DNA from: Rhipidocladum racemiflorum
Lineage: Eukaryota; Streptophyta; Magnoliopsida; Poales; Poaceae
NCBI GenBank assembly: GCA_036346355.1
Contig: CM070580.1
Span: 29,493,374-29,557,373 of the forward strand
Direction: 5' to 3'
Length of the DNA: 64,000 bases
The translations under genes and the position numbers were made by a program. Below the pieces are notes generated by a model. That model saw only the letters and a program-made list of their open reading frames with translations. It ran no database searches and was not told where the DNA came from. How positions within the stretch are numbered: position 1 is the first letter of the stretch; each line of letters starts with the position of its first letter. Below, in pieces: positions 44,671 to 57,841 of the stretch.

Positions 44671-46962
44671 ATGATGCAGGGGGTTAGGATTGCGAGGAGA
44701 TACTCTGGGCTCGCCGTGGCGGTCAAGACGGCGGCCGTGCCGAGAATGCCGGACTTCGATCACGTACCTCTGCCCTACGACGGCCCGACCGCCGCCGAGA
44801 TCGCCCGGAAGCGTGCCGAGTTCCTCAGCCCGTCCCTGTTCCATTTCTATTCCAAGCCCGTCAGTTTTCTCTCATTAGCTTCTCTGCATGCACCGTCTCG
44901 TACGTCCCGTATACATGTTTTTTGCTGGCGCTAACGAAATGCTTGCAGCTGAACATCGTGGAGGGGAAGATGCAGTACCTGTACGACGAGCGCGGCCGGC
45001 GCTACCTGGACGCGTTCGCCGGCATCGCCACCGTGTGCTGCGGCCACTGCCACCCCGACGTCGTGGACGCGATCACTGCGCAGGCCAAGCGGCTGCAGCA
45101 CCCCACCGTGCTCTACCTCAACCACACCATCACCGACTTCGCCGAGGCGCTGGCCTCCAAGATGCCCGGCGATCTCAAGGCACGTACCGACAAAACGCAC
45201 CCATCACTAGTAGCATTTGTCCTGTAGTCAGTAGTAATGTTGCTCGTTTCTTCACTGAGTCTATTATTAATTAACTTAATTGATCATAGGTTGTCTTCTT
45301 CACCAACTCCGGCACGGAGGCGAACGAGCTCGCCATCATGATGGCGCGGCTCTACACCGGCTCACACGACATCATATCGCTCCGGAGCTCCTACCACGGC
45401 AACGCCACCGGCACCATGGGCGCCACCGCGCAGAAGAACTGGAAGTTCAATGTCATTCAGGTATACAAACGTACATGCTCAAACGCCATCAACGCTAGCA
45501 CTGCACGTAGCACAATGCATGCTCTCTCTCTATACATGGAACTAACAGCAAAGTGCTGAATTCTTAAACCTTTCTTTGTTGCTGAAGAGTGGTGTGCACC
45601 ATGCCGTTAACCCGGACCCTTACAGAGGCGCCTTCGGCTCCGACGCCGAGAAGTACGTGCGAGATGTGCAGGAGATCATCGAGTTCGGCACCTCTGGCCA
45701 GGTCGCTGGCTTCATATCTGAAGCCATACAGGTACTGGGGTACTGACACAGAAGCACTAGCGCTTGTTCTCATGACAAAAGTGCAAGTGTACATGGCGTG
45801 AGCAGAGTTAGAAGTTGTTCGTTTGTGGATCGATCGATGCAGGGCGTTGGTGGAATCGTGGAGCTATCGCCGGGCTACCTGCCGCTGGCGTACGAGACGG
45901 TCAGAAAGGCCGGCGGCCTCTGCATCGCCGACGAGGTTCAGGTGGGCTTCGCGCGCGTCGGCAGCCACTTCTGGGGGTTCGAGACCCACGGCGTCATCCC
46001 TGACATTGTGACCATGGCAAAGGTACCGTACCGCACGAACAACGAGACATGGACACACACACATGGCCTCTTGCCACTCTTCTTCCATTCCCGTCCCGTG
46101 GAGCTTCAAGACGGAGAACCTGACCAATCTGTATGGCCCTGCTCCGATCATCGATCTCTCGCAGGGTATCGGCAACGGCATCCCTCTGGGCGCCGTCGTG
46201 ACGACCCCGGAGATCGCGCAGGTTCTGACCAGGCGGTGCTACTTCAACACGTTCGGCGGCAACCCGCTCTGCACCGCGGGGGGGCTCGCCGTTCTCAAGG
46301 TGCTCGAGAAAGAGAGGCTCCAGGAGAACGCCATGACCGTCGGCTCGCACCTCAAAGACCGGCTCCGCGCTCTCCAGGAGAAGCACGACAGTATATGCCC
46401 ATCTAATTTACCTCGTTTTTGCCCAAAAAAAAAAAAAAAACTTGGAGATTCTAAGAGCAAAATGACCTGATTTGTTTTGTTCATGCAGTCATTGGCGATG
46501 TGAGGGGAACAGGTTTCATGCTCGGCGTCGAGCTTGTGACCGATCGGCAGCTGAAGACCCCGGCGAAGGACGAGATTTGTCAAGCCATGGAGCACTTGAA
46601 AGGTACTTTGGAGTGATGCTTTTGTTTCCCTTCTGAGAGATAACCTGAAAACATACTGGAACTTCGATGCATGGAAAGTACTGCAAATGATTGTTGATCT
46701 GATCATAATGATGACGATGACGATGATGATTATGGATGTGCAGAAATGGGCGTTTTGGTCGGAAAAGGCGGGTTCTGCGGAAACGTTTTCAGGATTACTC
46801 CCCCTCTATGCTTCACCAAGGAAGATGCTGGTAGGTTAATTCACTCGTTCGAACTCTGTTTAACAGTCAACCAGTTGTAGCACATGAATTGAACCGTTCC
46901 ATTTGCTGACCAATGCAGATTTCTTCGTTGGTGCGATGGACATTGCATTGTCTAAGCTCTGA
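44671..46962 (+). CDS. AGT2: Alanine:glyoxylate aminotransferase 2-like, mitochondrial (class III, PLP-dependent)
   Basis: Nine exons: 44671-44859, 44949-45179, 45290-45460, 45588-45731, 45843-46022, 46165-46390, 46489-46602, 46744-46830, 46919-46962. Together they give 1386 nt, 461 residues plus stop, near the ~475 of Arabidopsis AGT2. The enzyme moves the amino group of alanine to glyoxylate, giving glycine and pyruvate; some paralogues act in beta-alanine breakdown. Motifs: 'FTNSGTEANELA' (cofactor phosphate binding), 'SSYHGNATGTMG', 'IADEVQVGFARVG' (the aspartate contacts the pyridine nitrogen) and 'TMAKGIGNG', whose catalytic lysine (residue 305) is the last codon of exon 5. The basic N-terminus (RIARRYSG) fits a mitochondrial presequence. 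Intron 2 has a GC donor; the rest are GT-AG. The frame is intact. Plants have several paralogues, so AGT2 here means AGT2/AGT3/PYD4-type. Confidence 0.93.
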
Positions 46963-47809
46963 CCCTCTCATGTCTGAACCGGCACTTGCAAGGGGGTGGT
47001 GCGTGTATGAGATGATATAGTAGCTACAGGATCTGCTTCCCCTGGGTCAGAGGTGTAGATCTAGGGCTGCATTCCTGAAGGAGAGTGAACGAAGAAGCGA
47101 GCACTCGAAATTGGCCTGTTGCAGCTTGGATTTATCTGAACTAGCAGGTTGACCCGTGTAATCGCGCGGCTAGACATGTTTAAAAATATTTGTACCCATG
47201 ATTGCAATGGTTGCTACGGTTCATCTTTAATTAGGGTTCACCAATTAAGGGTCAGATGATTTTCTTTTTAAAAAAAAATAAAATAAAAACTAGTATATTT
47301 ATCTTTTTTTAGTGCAGAGATGCTGAATCCATCCAGTTGCTACCTTCAAGTTAATTACGTGACTCCTATCTCGTTTAATTCCATCTCAATTTTCACGACG
47401 CTTTATGGCTATGTACATGCCTACATGGCTAGATGGAACAGGGTGCTCCATTCTCTCCCGACGGTACTCTCCATCTCAATTTGCATCGATAGGAATGTGA
47501 CTTTTGCTGATGTGTTTGCCCATAATTTGGCACATTTGTCTTTGGTTGAAGAAAACCTTAGCGCTTGGTCTCATCTCTTGTTGAGGTCAAAACTTCCAGT
47601 GAAGAGGATATCCTGATATGGAAATTTGGGTGCCCGTATTCCCCCATACATGGAAAGCACACCCTTGAAACATATAAATGTGCTTCTAGTGAGTAATCTG
47701 TCATCTGTAAATCAAATTTAGCAAAATTTGTGATACAATCATACAATAGTAAATTATAAATAATCACGAGAAACTAGACATACGACTAAGACGCTAGCTT
47801 GAATCACTA
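46963..47809. other. 3' region of the aminotransferase gene and spacer
   Basis: 3'UTR and intergenic DNA. A short 'actagcaggttgacccgtg' phrase at 47139-47157 resembles the edges of small non-autonomous grass transposons, but I could not define an element. The 47320-47616 open frame has no recognisable similarity. Confidence 0.4.
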
Positions 47810-48969
47810 GGGGTGTGTTTGGTTGTCTTCTCAACTCAGCCTGGCTCGTACAAGTTGAGACAGGCTGAGGAGATGCAAGAGATGATGTTTGGTTGCCTGT
47901 GCAAGCTGAATCTGGCTGTGAGGAGAAGATGTTTGGATGGCCGCATTAGAAGTGAAATTGGTGTGTGGATCAGAGGAGATGGTGTTTGGTTGGATGCATG
48001 AGGAGTGGATATACTTACCTCCAAGAGAGAATAAACTAGTACTCCTTGTTCCTATATAGCACTGATAATTTGTTCCTCATCTCACTAATGCTTTTGGCTC
48101 ATAAACAACATCAAAATAGTATCATTTTCCTTTGTTTATAGCAACATCAAAATAGTATCTTTGTAAGGTAGTAATTATGTTTCAACCCTTTTATATTAGA
48201 CAACACTATGAATGGAGTTCAAATCAGTTCCCACTGCCTTGTAAACGATCAAATCAACCAATTGCTGTCTTGTAAACGATCAAATCAGTTCATTGCTAAA
48301 AGCAAAATTACCGAAAATTTTCCAATGCCTTCAAATACAAAAAGAGAGCATTTGTATGCCTTTTGTATGTGCATACTTCAACATGTAAGGTAGTAATTAT
48401 GCATCTTCTCAATACCATTTGTAGCAATACCTTTGCTGGTCGTGGGGGGAGAAGAAGCTGGCGTGGGGAGACCGACATGGAGGCGTCGACGGTGCCGGGA
48501 GGAAGACCGCAGTGGAGGAAGACCGGTGCTGATGGAGACGGCATTGTGGGGAGGCGGCGTCGATGCGGTGTGGAGGCAGCGTTCGGGAGGAGTGGCGTGG
48601 AGGCGAGCTTGAGGGAATGCGGCGTTCGAGAGGAGCGGAGTGGAGGCGGACTCGAGGGGAGGCGGCGTGGAGGCGGACTCGAGGGGAGGAGCGGCGTGGG
48701 GACGGCGTCCAGGAGTAGCGGCGTGGAGCGGCTGGAGGGAGGAGGCTGCAACCCTAGACCTGCACACGTGAAGCCCTTCCCCTTGAGCCCGCGCATGCTT
48801 CAAGCCTGTCCCGGCGGAAACGACCGAAACTTTCGTTTCCTGCGAGCCAGGCCCCACGGCCGGATTTGCATCCCTTGGACCAGGTTCAAACACATGTACA
48901 GCCAACCAAACAATCTCATCTTGCATCCCCACACCCATTTCTCCACCCATACACCCAACCAAACACATC
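47810..48969. mobile_element. PIF/Harbinger- or hAT-like non-autonomous element
   Basis: 1160 bp with ends GGGGTGTGTTTGGTTG and, inverted, GATGTGTTTGGTTGG, flanked by CTA on both sides (47807-47809, 48970-48972). A 3-bp duplication favours PIF/Harbinger. 48440-48780 is strikingly GC-rich, built of repeats of a 'ggcgtggaggcggactcgag' kind. Long open frames on both strands in that part are a by-product of the repeat. No transposase. Confidence 0.6.
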
Positions 48970-49318
48970 CTAGGCATTTTCATTTGCGAGATTTCGTGCT
49001 TTGGAAGCGTCCTATATATGATTATATCATCATCAATGATTCTAAATTTGAGCCATTCATCCACCACCTTGATGCAAATATATTTTTATAATATTTATTG
49101 CCAAAAATAATTTGTCACTGGTGGAGCGATTACTACTTAAATTGTTTGTGAAATAGTTACGCAATGTACATTTCTCTATTATTGCAAATCGACGAACAAA
49201 TTGTAAATTTTATCACTACACAAAATACAACTAGATAGTCTAGAATCTATATTACTCTCTAATTGTCTATGCTACACCAAGTCATCATTCATCAACACAA
49301 GTAAATAGTACAGATTAA
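48970..49318. other. AT-rich spacer
   Basis: No gene or element recognised. Confidence 0.5.
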
Positions 49319-50362
49319 TGTAACATCCTAAAATTCAATAAAGAATAAAACTAAAATATTAAAATGCACATTTGGTTTAATATTGAATTTCCTAATTTTG
49401 AATGCCTTTTTGAAGAATTTCTTGTTGAAGAATAATTGAGAAAAATATGAGAATCTTTAGAACCCTCAGGAAGTATGTTTTGGTTGGTCAAAATTAGTCT
49501 GAAACCATTTATTATGTGAATTGATTAATTCTATTAATCTTAAATGACCTTGAACAGTGCATACAAAGATTTTTATGGAATTTTACACAACTTTTTTATA
49601 GATCAAATTTTTAACATAATATATGTAGACACTTTTACTTATCTGGTAAAATGGGTAAAAATTAATAATTACTTTTAGTGCCCTTTTCCATTAATTTATT
49701 CCAAAACTGAAAATCTGCAAATCGGAGTAAAAGCTTTATTAGAAAATAAATACTTAAGATATAAATCTGAAATTTTTATGGTAGAACTCTAACACTAACT
49801 CAAACCTTTTGTAAAATTTTCAAAAATTAATAGGTTGATTTAATCCTTCAATTAAATAATATTCTAAATTTAAAATTTTGAATAGCTTCTATTGTCAGAA
49901 TTTTGGTAATTAATATATTAGGAATTTTTACCTCAAAATTTTATAGCAAGTATTAAACCTTCTAGAAAACTCTCACTAAAATTCTCAAGAAGTTTTGGAG
50001 AAGTTTTATTTGTGAATTAAATGCTACCATGCCATGCTGTTTGAAAATCCAGATTAGCGTCTCCTTTCTATCACATCCAAGTGGGCCCACACATTTATGG
50101 AGCCCAGCCGACCAGGGGGATGAACCCAGCTATTCTTGTCGCACCTCCACTGCTGAGTTAATGCACTGTCCCCACCGGTCAGCTCATCCTCCCTTCTCTT
50201 TTCTTCCCTTTGTTTCCTCTCGGTTCTGTCCTGCTGAAGCAGCCAGCCCGCACCGCCTCAATCTCGATCAAAGGCAATCGCTAGAGACTTCGCGAGGTAG
50301 CTGTGACGGTCTGACGGACCGTTGTGCGTCTAAATCTGCAACGGCTATCCAGGAAGATTAGC

Positions 50363-53216
50363 TGTCGAAAACCAAGTCATATATTGCCAGCATAAGAACG
50401 AAACAATTGTTTTAATACAAATAAGGTCTAACGACCAGAGCTTTACAAAAGGAAGCGGCGAGCTCCAATACATTACATTACCAAAAGACCATACAAGCAA
50501 GGCCTGAGCACAGAAAAAGAACCCTAAAAACCAGACTGTTTCGCCATTTTACGATCTTCTGGAGTTCTCCGGCGTCTTCAAATTCTAAAATAGGTTGAAA
50601 AGCAAGACTGAGTACACAATAGTACTCAACAAACCGCACAGAAAAATCTTAATATTACATGCAGGGATATTCACAAAGGAAGGGGCAATATGGGTATTAT
50701 CATTGTGGATGCAGTTTTGTTTTCCAAGTCATTTTACATTTGGACCACAAACCATACATAATAGAAATAAGCAAATTTTGAGTTTTTACAAGTTCATCGT
50801 TACGTCAAGTTGGAAGAACAAGTTTACTTGGGTTAGGTTACGGGATTCACCCCAATCAAACTTAGCTTCGTTTACCGAAAGCACGGCGTATTCGAATACC
50901 ATTTAAACGTGACTCTGCAGAGTTGCTCAGCTTTACCCACAAGATATCTACGACCGTTAATGCCACGCACGAATTACATGCAACTTAAATGCATGCGGTC
51001 GGGCCGAGATTATCAAAGCTTTTCGTTGAACTAACCATCTTTAGCACTTACCTGATAGTTTCAAAACCACACAGTACTCGGGTCCCACGGGCCACGGCGG
51101 GATGCACGATCCGATTCTGATGGTATCTACCGTTGTGGATTTCGGCAGGCGACACCACCGGTCAACCTCCATTCCACCCCATTCCTTCCGCGGGCATACT
51201 GACCAATGCCCACAGTATGGAACCTCTCGCCTATATGTATTCCAAGGGGGAGTTCAAGTACCGAGCTAGGTTGGATCGAGTCAACGAGGCCGACTGACCC
51301 AACTTGCGGTTGAGCGGGATCTAAGTTATTTACTTTGCCCAAGGTTATGATTACTTACAATTATGCCTAAGACTTAGCCAATTCCAAACCAACAATCCAC
51401 ACCACACACATTGGCTCCGTCATCGGTCGAGGATCGGGCACGTGGCCATCTAGTGGTTTGCCCGCCAAAGTCTTCTCACTGTAGCATATTTTTGGAACAT
51501 AGTCTACATCAAGCCTTCTGCTTGATGGTTTTATTTTAATACACAAACTTTATGTTCGACTTAATTAACTACTAGCATACGAGGTTCAATAGCTAAGTAT
51601 AAGGTTTGCAAAGGAATAATGGCTCAACAATACAAAGTGGGTCTTTAAGCAAGCAAGGTATTAGCTAGGTCGTCATGGCATTCTAAAATAAACATTTCTA
51701 GCATTTGACATACTAACATAATGCAATAACAAAATAATTAATACTACAATATTATCATGGGTTCAACATGTTCAAAGAGTGCGGCTTGTCTTGCGAGGCG
51801 AGGGGAAGTCCTAAGTCGTCGTCAATGTAGTCGATCTCGATGCCGGTCACATCCAGCTCCTGTTCCGGCTCCTCGTACTGCTCCGGGATGGGCTCCAAGG
51901 TCGAATCTAGCATACAAGAAGCGAACAATTAATAAACGAATAAAATAACAAAGGAAAGAAAAGAGAAAAATAAGAAAAAGGAGAAGCCAAAAAGAATTGA
52001 GAGAGAAAGGGCCGGAGAGGGTTCGGGGTCATTTTAGGTATTTTGGGAATTTTAGAGACTTCAAACAGTGGAACGGAGAGCGTTTTTGGACTCAGTGGCG
52101 CGAAATAGTTGAGATGGTGTATTTTGGCTATTTTTGAACTTTTCGGGATTTTTCGGGATTTTTCTGGGATTAAAAAAAGTTTCTTGAATTTAATTAAATC
52201 CAAAAAGAAAAAGAAAAACGGTAAACAGTGCTGGGCCGCAACGGGCTCGGCCCAAACTGGCCGTTAGGCCCATAGACCAAACGCGCGGGCGGCAAGGAGA
52301 TGGCCGCCAGTGCAGCGATTAGTGGCCTAGCAAGTGGGGCACAGACGGCGAGGCCAGCAGGTGGGACCCAGTGGCGGGCGCGAGGCTCGGGCTTTAACTG
52401 GCCGGTGGGGCCGGCTTGCCAGAGACGGAAATCGATCGAGTTAGGGTTGGGGCGAGGTGAGGGCTGAGCGAGGCGGTGGCGGCGATTTGGGGTGAGCAAG
52501 GTGACGGGGCGAGGGCGGCCGGGGTTGGGGGAGACGAGCGGGGTGGCGGCGAGGCCTAGCAGGGAGGCGAAGGGGTTAGGGTTAGGGATTTGGGGGATTG
52601 AGGCGGGGGAGGCGAGGGGTCGGCTTGGGATGGCTTCGGCCGTGACCGAAGGAGGTGAAGGGGATGGCGGCGGCCAATGTCGGATCTGGGGAAGAAGAAG
52701 AGGGGTTTCGAGCGGTGCTCACCGAGGGAGTTGAAGGGGCGGGCACGAGGGGCGAGGCGAGCGTGAGGGCGAAGCTTTTAGCCGCCAGCGTGGAGTGCGG
52801 CGAGCAGAGGATGGTGCAAAGCGGAGGGGACAAAGACGGCGGGGATGACGCGAGGCTGGCGAGGCAAGCGCGACGGCACGGGAGCAGGCAGCTCGAGGGC
52901 TAAGGCGGCGACCAAGCGAAAGAGAGGGAGTTGGTGGCGCGAGCGACGAGGCGGGGTTGACGCGCGGAGGGCGTGGCGACTGGACGGCGACGACATAGGC
53001 GGGCGAGGACGAGACGGGAGCCGGTGGAGATGACGACCAGCGAGCGTGCCGCTCGGACCGGTCCAAGCGGAGGATCCAAGGTAAGTTTCCAACCACTCCA
53101 CATTTTCCAAATCCCCAAATCCAAGAACTAGGATCAAGAACAAGAACGCAATTGAAAACTGATTAAACTACAATTAAGGTTTTGATTTTTGCTTTTGAAA
53201 TTTTTGAGGCATTTCA
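50363..53216 (-). mobile_element. 2.85 kb solo LTR, reverse orientation
   Basis: On plus it starts TGTCGAAAACCAAG and ends GGCATTTCA; on minus it begins TGAAATGCCTCAAAAATTTC and ends in CGACA. Near its minus-strand 3' end it has the 'ctctgcagagt' landmark (50914-50924) also present in Tekay LTRs, and a GC-rich middle (52230-53060). Flanks (TTAGC before, GTTGC after) are only similar, so the duplication has decayed or the ends are off by a base or two. The long GC-rich open frames inside are not genes. Confidence 0.7.
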
Positions 53217-54029
53217 GTTGCACTAACCAGCCGCCATTGCTTTCTCATTCACACCCTGCTCCAAACTGCCTTGGTCGCCTATTTGAGCCAGCCCCAACCT
53301 CATTTTTATTCACCATCCTCCACTGCGTAGAACACCACCCAATTTCATTATTGTTCTGCCAATGCCAGAGGTTCACCAAGAAACGGGGAAAACCAAATTC
53401 TGTTAGCTTTGTAAGAACAACTAAGAATCGCCTCAATTCTTTGAACTTGAAGACCCATAGAGTATTCGTGAACTCTGAGCAGCCTTTAATTGCAACTTAA
53501 ACTGGCTACAGCATTGCCATGGCTTGCCATCCTTTGCATTACCGCCTGTGCTTCTTCATCCTAAGGTACCCTCTTAAACCGTGTAAGCTTTTCCCTTGGT
53601 TCCTGAACTCGATTCGGTCCATGGCGCCACCACGGCATGCCGCCATCGCCTCCCCTGTATGGTGCTGATGAGGACCCTACTCCGGTCATCACGAGCCTTG
53701 TTTAAACCCATATTTAGGATCATCATCTTGTTGCCCTGGAGCTAACTGAGCTACGAGCCACTGGCCTCCGGTCGTCCTTCGCCGGCGCGGCATAGCGTTG
53801 CCGCCTTCTCGCATAGTGCTACCGTGGACCCCATCTGGCCATAGCCGAACTTTATTAACACGTGCCCTAGCCTCCCGTGACCTTGCTCCTACTCATTGAG
53901 CCGCACATCGTCAGTCTCCCGACCGGCTATCATCGCCGGTGACCTCAGCGACGCCGTTCCCCTGCTCTTGGCCACTGATACACGGCCAACCGTGCCAGAC
54001 TCCCCAGCTCCTGCATGTGTCATTGGTCT

Positions 54030-55744
54030 GTATTTTTTTTATAAATAATCATTTTTTATTCACATATTACAAAAATATACATAGGTTTGTTTATTTTTTT
54101 GCAAAAGTATCCGCTTGTCGCGCCAGCGTGGCGCGAAAAAACGCTAGTTGCGCCACCATGGACGAATAAGTAGTCCTCGCGCCACCGTGGCGCGAAAATC
54201 GCCACCTCAGCACGCCATATGGGCATCTCGCGCCAGGGTGGCGCGACGAGCAGGCACGGGTAGCGGGGCAGGCGCAGCCAGCAAAGAAAAGAAAGAAAAA
54301 TGAGAAAAGGAGAGAAACAACGGAGAAAAAAAAGAGAATATTATTTTAAAATAATTATTTTTTATTCATGAATTACTCCAGTCGCGTTCACGTAGAGCGA
54401 ATGAGCCTTTTTTTTATTAATTTCTCTCCAATCGCTGGACCATATAGCGACTACTGTCATTTCATTTTTTTAGCAGCCAATCAAATCCAATCGCATGGGG
54501 GCATGCGACTGACTTTTTTCTTTTCATTTTTTCCATTCAATTCGATTTTTTAATTCAATATATTATATCTTTTGCTAGAAAGCTCCAAATCCAACAAAAT
54601 AAATTTCTAAATTTGTGTTAAGTTATAAGGATTCAGATTATACAATAAAAAGTACCATGTTTTATGCAAATAAAAATTTAGAAACTTGATTCAAACAATT
54701 TATATTTGTATAGAACACATTAGTTTTTATTGTATAATCTGAAATTTATATCTGTATATACCTCCTCCCGTCTAGGATTGGCCGGCAAATAAATGAAATG
54801 ACAATCGTTGGATTGGATATAAAAAATGACAGTCGTTGTATGGTCCTAAAAAGAAAAAGCTTTTTTTTTTAAAAAAAAAGCTCATATTTCACAATTTCCT
54901 ATTTCCTAGCTATTAAATCATATTAAAAAATTTTGAGAAGGGTCTTGAGAGCATTCCTAATCTACCATAAAAATTTCAAATCATGATCAAACTTGTTCAG
55001 TTTTTAAAAATTCTGACAATGCTACTAATGTATTTAGATTTCACTATTTTTTAATTTCCCATCTACTAAATCATCTTGGAAAATTTTGAAAGGGATAGTG
55101 AGAGCATTCCTAACCTAGCATAAAAATTTTAGATCATGATTAAACTTGTTCAATTTTTTAAAAATTCCGACAATAATACTAATTTATTTGGATTTTACTG
55201 TTCTTTATTTCCCAGCTACTAAACCATTTTGAAAATTTTTATTTCCCAGCTGCTAAAAAAAATGAAATGACAGTCGCGCAAATAAAAAAATGATAGTCGC
55301 TATATGGTCCAGCGATTGGAGGGAAATTAATTAAAAAAAGGCTCAGTCGCTCCACGTGAGCGCGATGAATAAAAATGATTATTTTAAAATAATATTATCT
55401 TTTTTTCTCTTTTTTCTCTGTAGTTTCTCTCCTTTTCTCATTTTTCTTTCTTTTCTTTGTCGGCCGCTACCGCCCGCCGCTCATGCCTACCTGTCATGGT
55501 CGCGCTTGCCCCCGCCGCTCGTGCACCGTCGCGCCGCCCTGGCGCGAGATGCCCATGTGGCGTGCTGAGGTGGCGATTTTCACGCCACCGTGGCGCGAGG
55601 ACTACTTATTCGTCCATGGTGGCGTGACTAGCGCTTTTTCGCGCCACGCTGGCACGACAAGTGGATACTTTTGCAAAAAAAATAAACCTAGGTATGTTTT
55701 TGTAAAATATTAATAAAAAAAATGATTATTTATATAAAAAATTC
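54030..55744. mobile_element. Long-TIR Mutator-like (foldback) non-autonomous element
   Basis: 1715 bp flanked by the 10-bp duplication TCATTGGTCT (54020-54029, 55745-55754). The outer ~480 bp on each side are inverted copies (54030-54510 against 55255-55744, roughly 85-90% alike by eye). Each arm contains an array of palindromes of the form CGCGCCA(n)GTGGCGCG: at 54117-54135, 54149-54162, 54177-54195 and 54228-54246, and mirrored at 55530-55655. A 9-11 bp duplication with long TIRs is the Mutator signature. No transposase. The centre has a two-copy ~150 bp repeat (54901, 55055). Confidence 0.85.
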
Positions 55745-57577
55745 TCATTGGTCTTTGGACCCTACCGGTTAGCACAGCCACTTTAAGAGCAAGCCAAAAC
55801 AAGAAACCCGCTTACAAGGCTTGAAAGCGCACTTTCCTTTTTAGGAAATTCCAGAAAACCTAAAGCTTGATTTGTGCATATCTTTTGCGTTATAAATCCA
55901 AATCCAACAAAACAAGTTTCTAAATTTAAGTTAAACTTTGTTGATTCATAATATGTAAAAATATTTTAAGTTAGACCCTTGTACAGATTTGAAATTTAAA
56001 TTTAAAGAGAAGGTTCAAAATTGTGCTTAATACAAATTTTGTGCAAATTAGATCCAAATAGAGTGTCATTCAAAACCCAAATATATAAAAATATTTAAAT
56101 TTCAGCTTATTTCAGATCATTTTCCATTTAGGATGGATTTCAATGTGTCAATTATTTAATATTGCATAACTTGCTCAAATAAAAGTCCAAATAATGTGCA
56201 ATCAATTTCTTTGTGTTAATTAGGCAGTGAACAATCTCATTTTGCAAAAATACTTAGGGTGTACCTTTGAACTTTTATATGTTACTTTATATGTTGCTTT
56301 ATGTCCTATTATGTTCAAAACCTTGATATAGTTACTGTAAACCATAGCTCCTCAATTTATGAAATAAATTTTAAAATGCTCCTGAGGTCATGAATATTCC
56401 AAATACGTGAAAACATTTAATTTGAACCTTGTTTGAATTAAATTCATGAATAAGATCATTATTCGATACATATAAACCAAAATAGTTATAACTTGCACAT
56501 AAATTTAAATTTCTGATGAAACTAATTTCTAAACCCTTCTAAGATTATAATATGTCTAGTTATGCAAGCGCATTTCATAAGATTAGGTTTTGAACTAAAT
56601 TAGCAAATAATCATACTTTCATACACACATGTGCTTAGAATATAATCACAATGCACATATGAGTAGTAATACATATAGAACTTGTTTTGTATGATCCATA
56701 GTACAAGACCATTTAATACTACAAGAATGGTTAGACTTGACCCTAGTGACCTAGTCTATATTGATTTCATTTGTAAATTAGATTCTAGATATAGTGTACA
56801 CTTAGCTCTTAATCAACATATGCTTTCATTTGATAAATAGAACATTAACAATAAGCACTAATACCTGTAGGATCATCTTTAGAATACTTCCTAAGGCTAG
56901 ACTGTCTTAGTATGTAGAAACAATTCTAGTATAACATGCTTTGCATCTGAATCCTATTAAAAGCATAACCTTGCGGGTTATAAACCCTAGAATTCATAAT
57001 ACAAATAAATGAACCTAAGCATTATGAGTTGTACATTTAAACATACTAGAATCTTGAGACCTCACCCCTGTACAAATAGATGCGGGAACATTTAGAGTTA
57101 AATGTTAAATGTACATGATGCACTTCATGGTGATTTATGTCTTATTAATATTAATCCAAATAATCTTAACTTATTGAATTCGTAAAATAGAATAAACAAT
57201 TCACAGAGGACAAATAATCGTGTCACAGCGTAACCTAAGATCGCTAGTAATAAATAAAACTAAACCCTAACCCAAAACCACGCTTGTTTGGTGTAGTGAG
57301 TTTCCATTTGATTTTCCATCTGATTTGTTTTTGCTTTTATTGAAAAGTTGTTATTTGCTATTTGCTATCCTTCTCGTTGAACAACGTGTAGACTCCGACG
57401 ATCCAGATTCCGTCATTAACTACGCCAAATTACGACTTTGACTTCATTGTTGAAGACAACAAATAGTAAGGCAAGCACCTTATGTAGATCCCAGTTCTTC
57501 TTTAGAAAGAAAAATTAATTAAAACTTGCATGCATACGTTATGTTTCATTAATATTGTTGTATTGTGGAAAATGGTA

Positions 57578-57841
57578 CTACCTCCGTTTCACAATGGTTG
57601 TAGTTCTAGCTAAATTCACACAAAATAAGGAGACATGTAAAATGACTTATCTACCATCATTTAATCCATCCCTTTTGTGATTAATGAAGGGTAGCTGAAC
57701 AGATTAGCTAAATATATGGCTGCATTGATGAAGGGTACAAAGGTCATGTTACCTCTATAATTGCATTGGAATGTGAGAACTACAACCATTTTGATAAAAA
57801 TTTTGAATGCTAGAACTACAACCATTGTGAAACAGAGGCAG
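57578..57841. mobile_element. Stowaway MITE, second copy of the family
   Basis: 264 bp, TA-flanked, termini CTACCTCCGTTTCACAAT and the inverted end ...GTGAAACAGAGGCAG. Shares with 16268-16575 the phrases 'aaattcacacaaaataagga' and 'gaactacaaccat', with a short internal deletion. Confidence 0.88.

Noticed and set aside
46424..46441. A-run in aminotransferase intron 6 as a retrogene poly(A) tail
   Set aside because: The gene has nine exons and the run sits within an intron; ordinary homopolymer.
47139..47160. 'actagcaggttgacccgtg' as the edge of a small transposon
   Set aside because: Looks like phrases flanking some grass MITEs, but no second terminus or duplication could be found.
48378..49067. 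229-codon minus-strand open frame and its plus-strand partner
   Set aside because: Lies in a GC-rich internal repeat of a small TIR element; composition is repetitive and no domain is recognisable.
52492..53143. Several long GC-rich open frames on both strands
   Set aside because: Fall inside the GC-rich middle of a solo LTR; low-complexity Arg/Pro/Ser sequence in all frames.
57262..57285. 'aaccctaaccc' interstitial telomere-like sequence
   Set aside because: Only about one and a half units; too short to mean anything.
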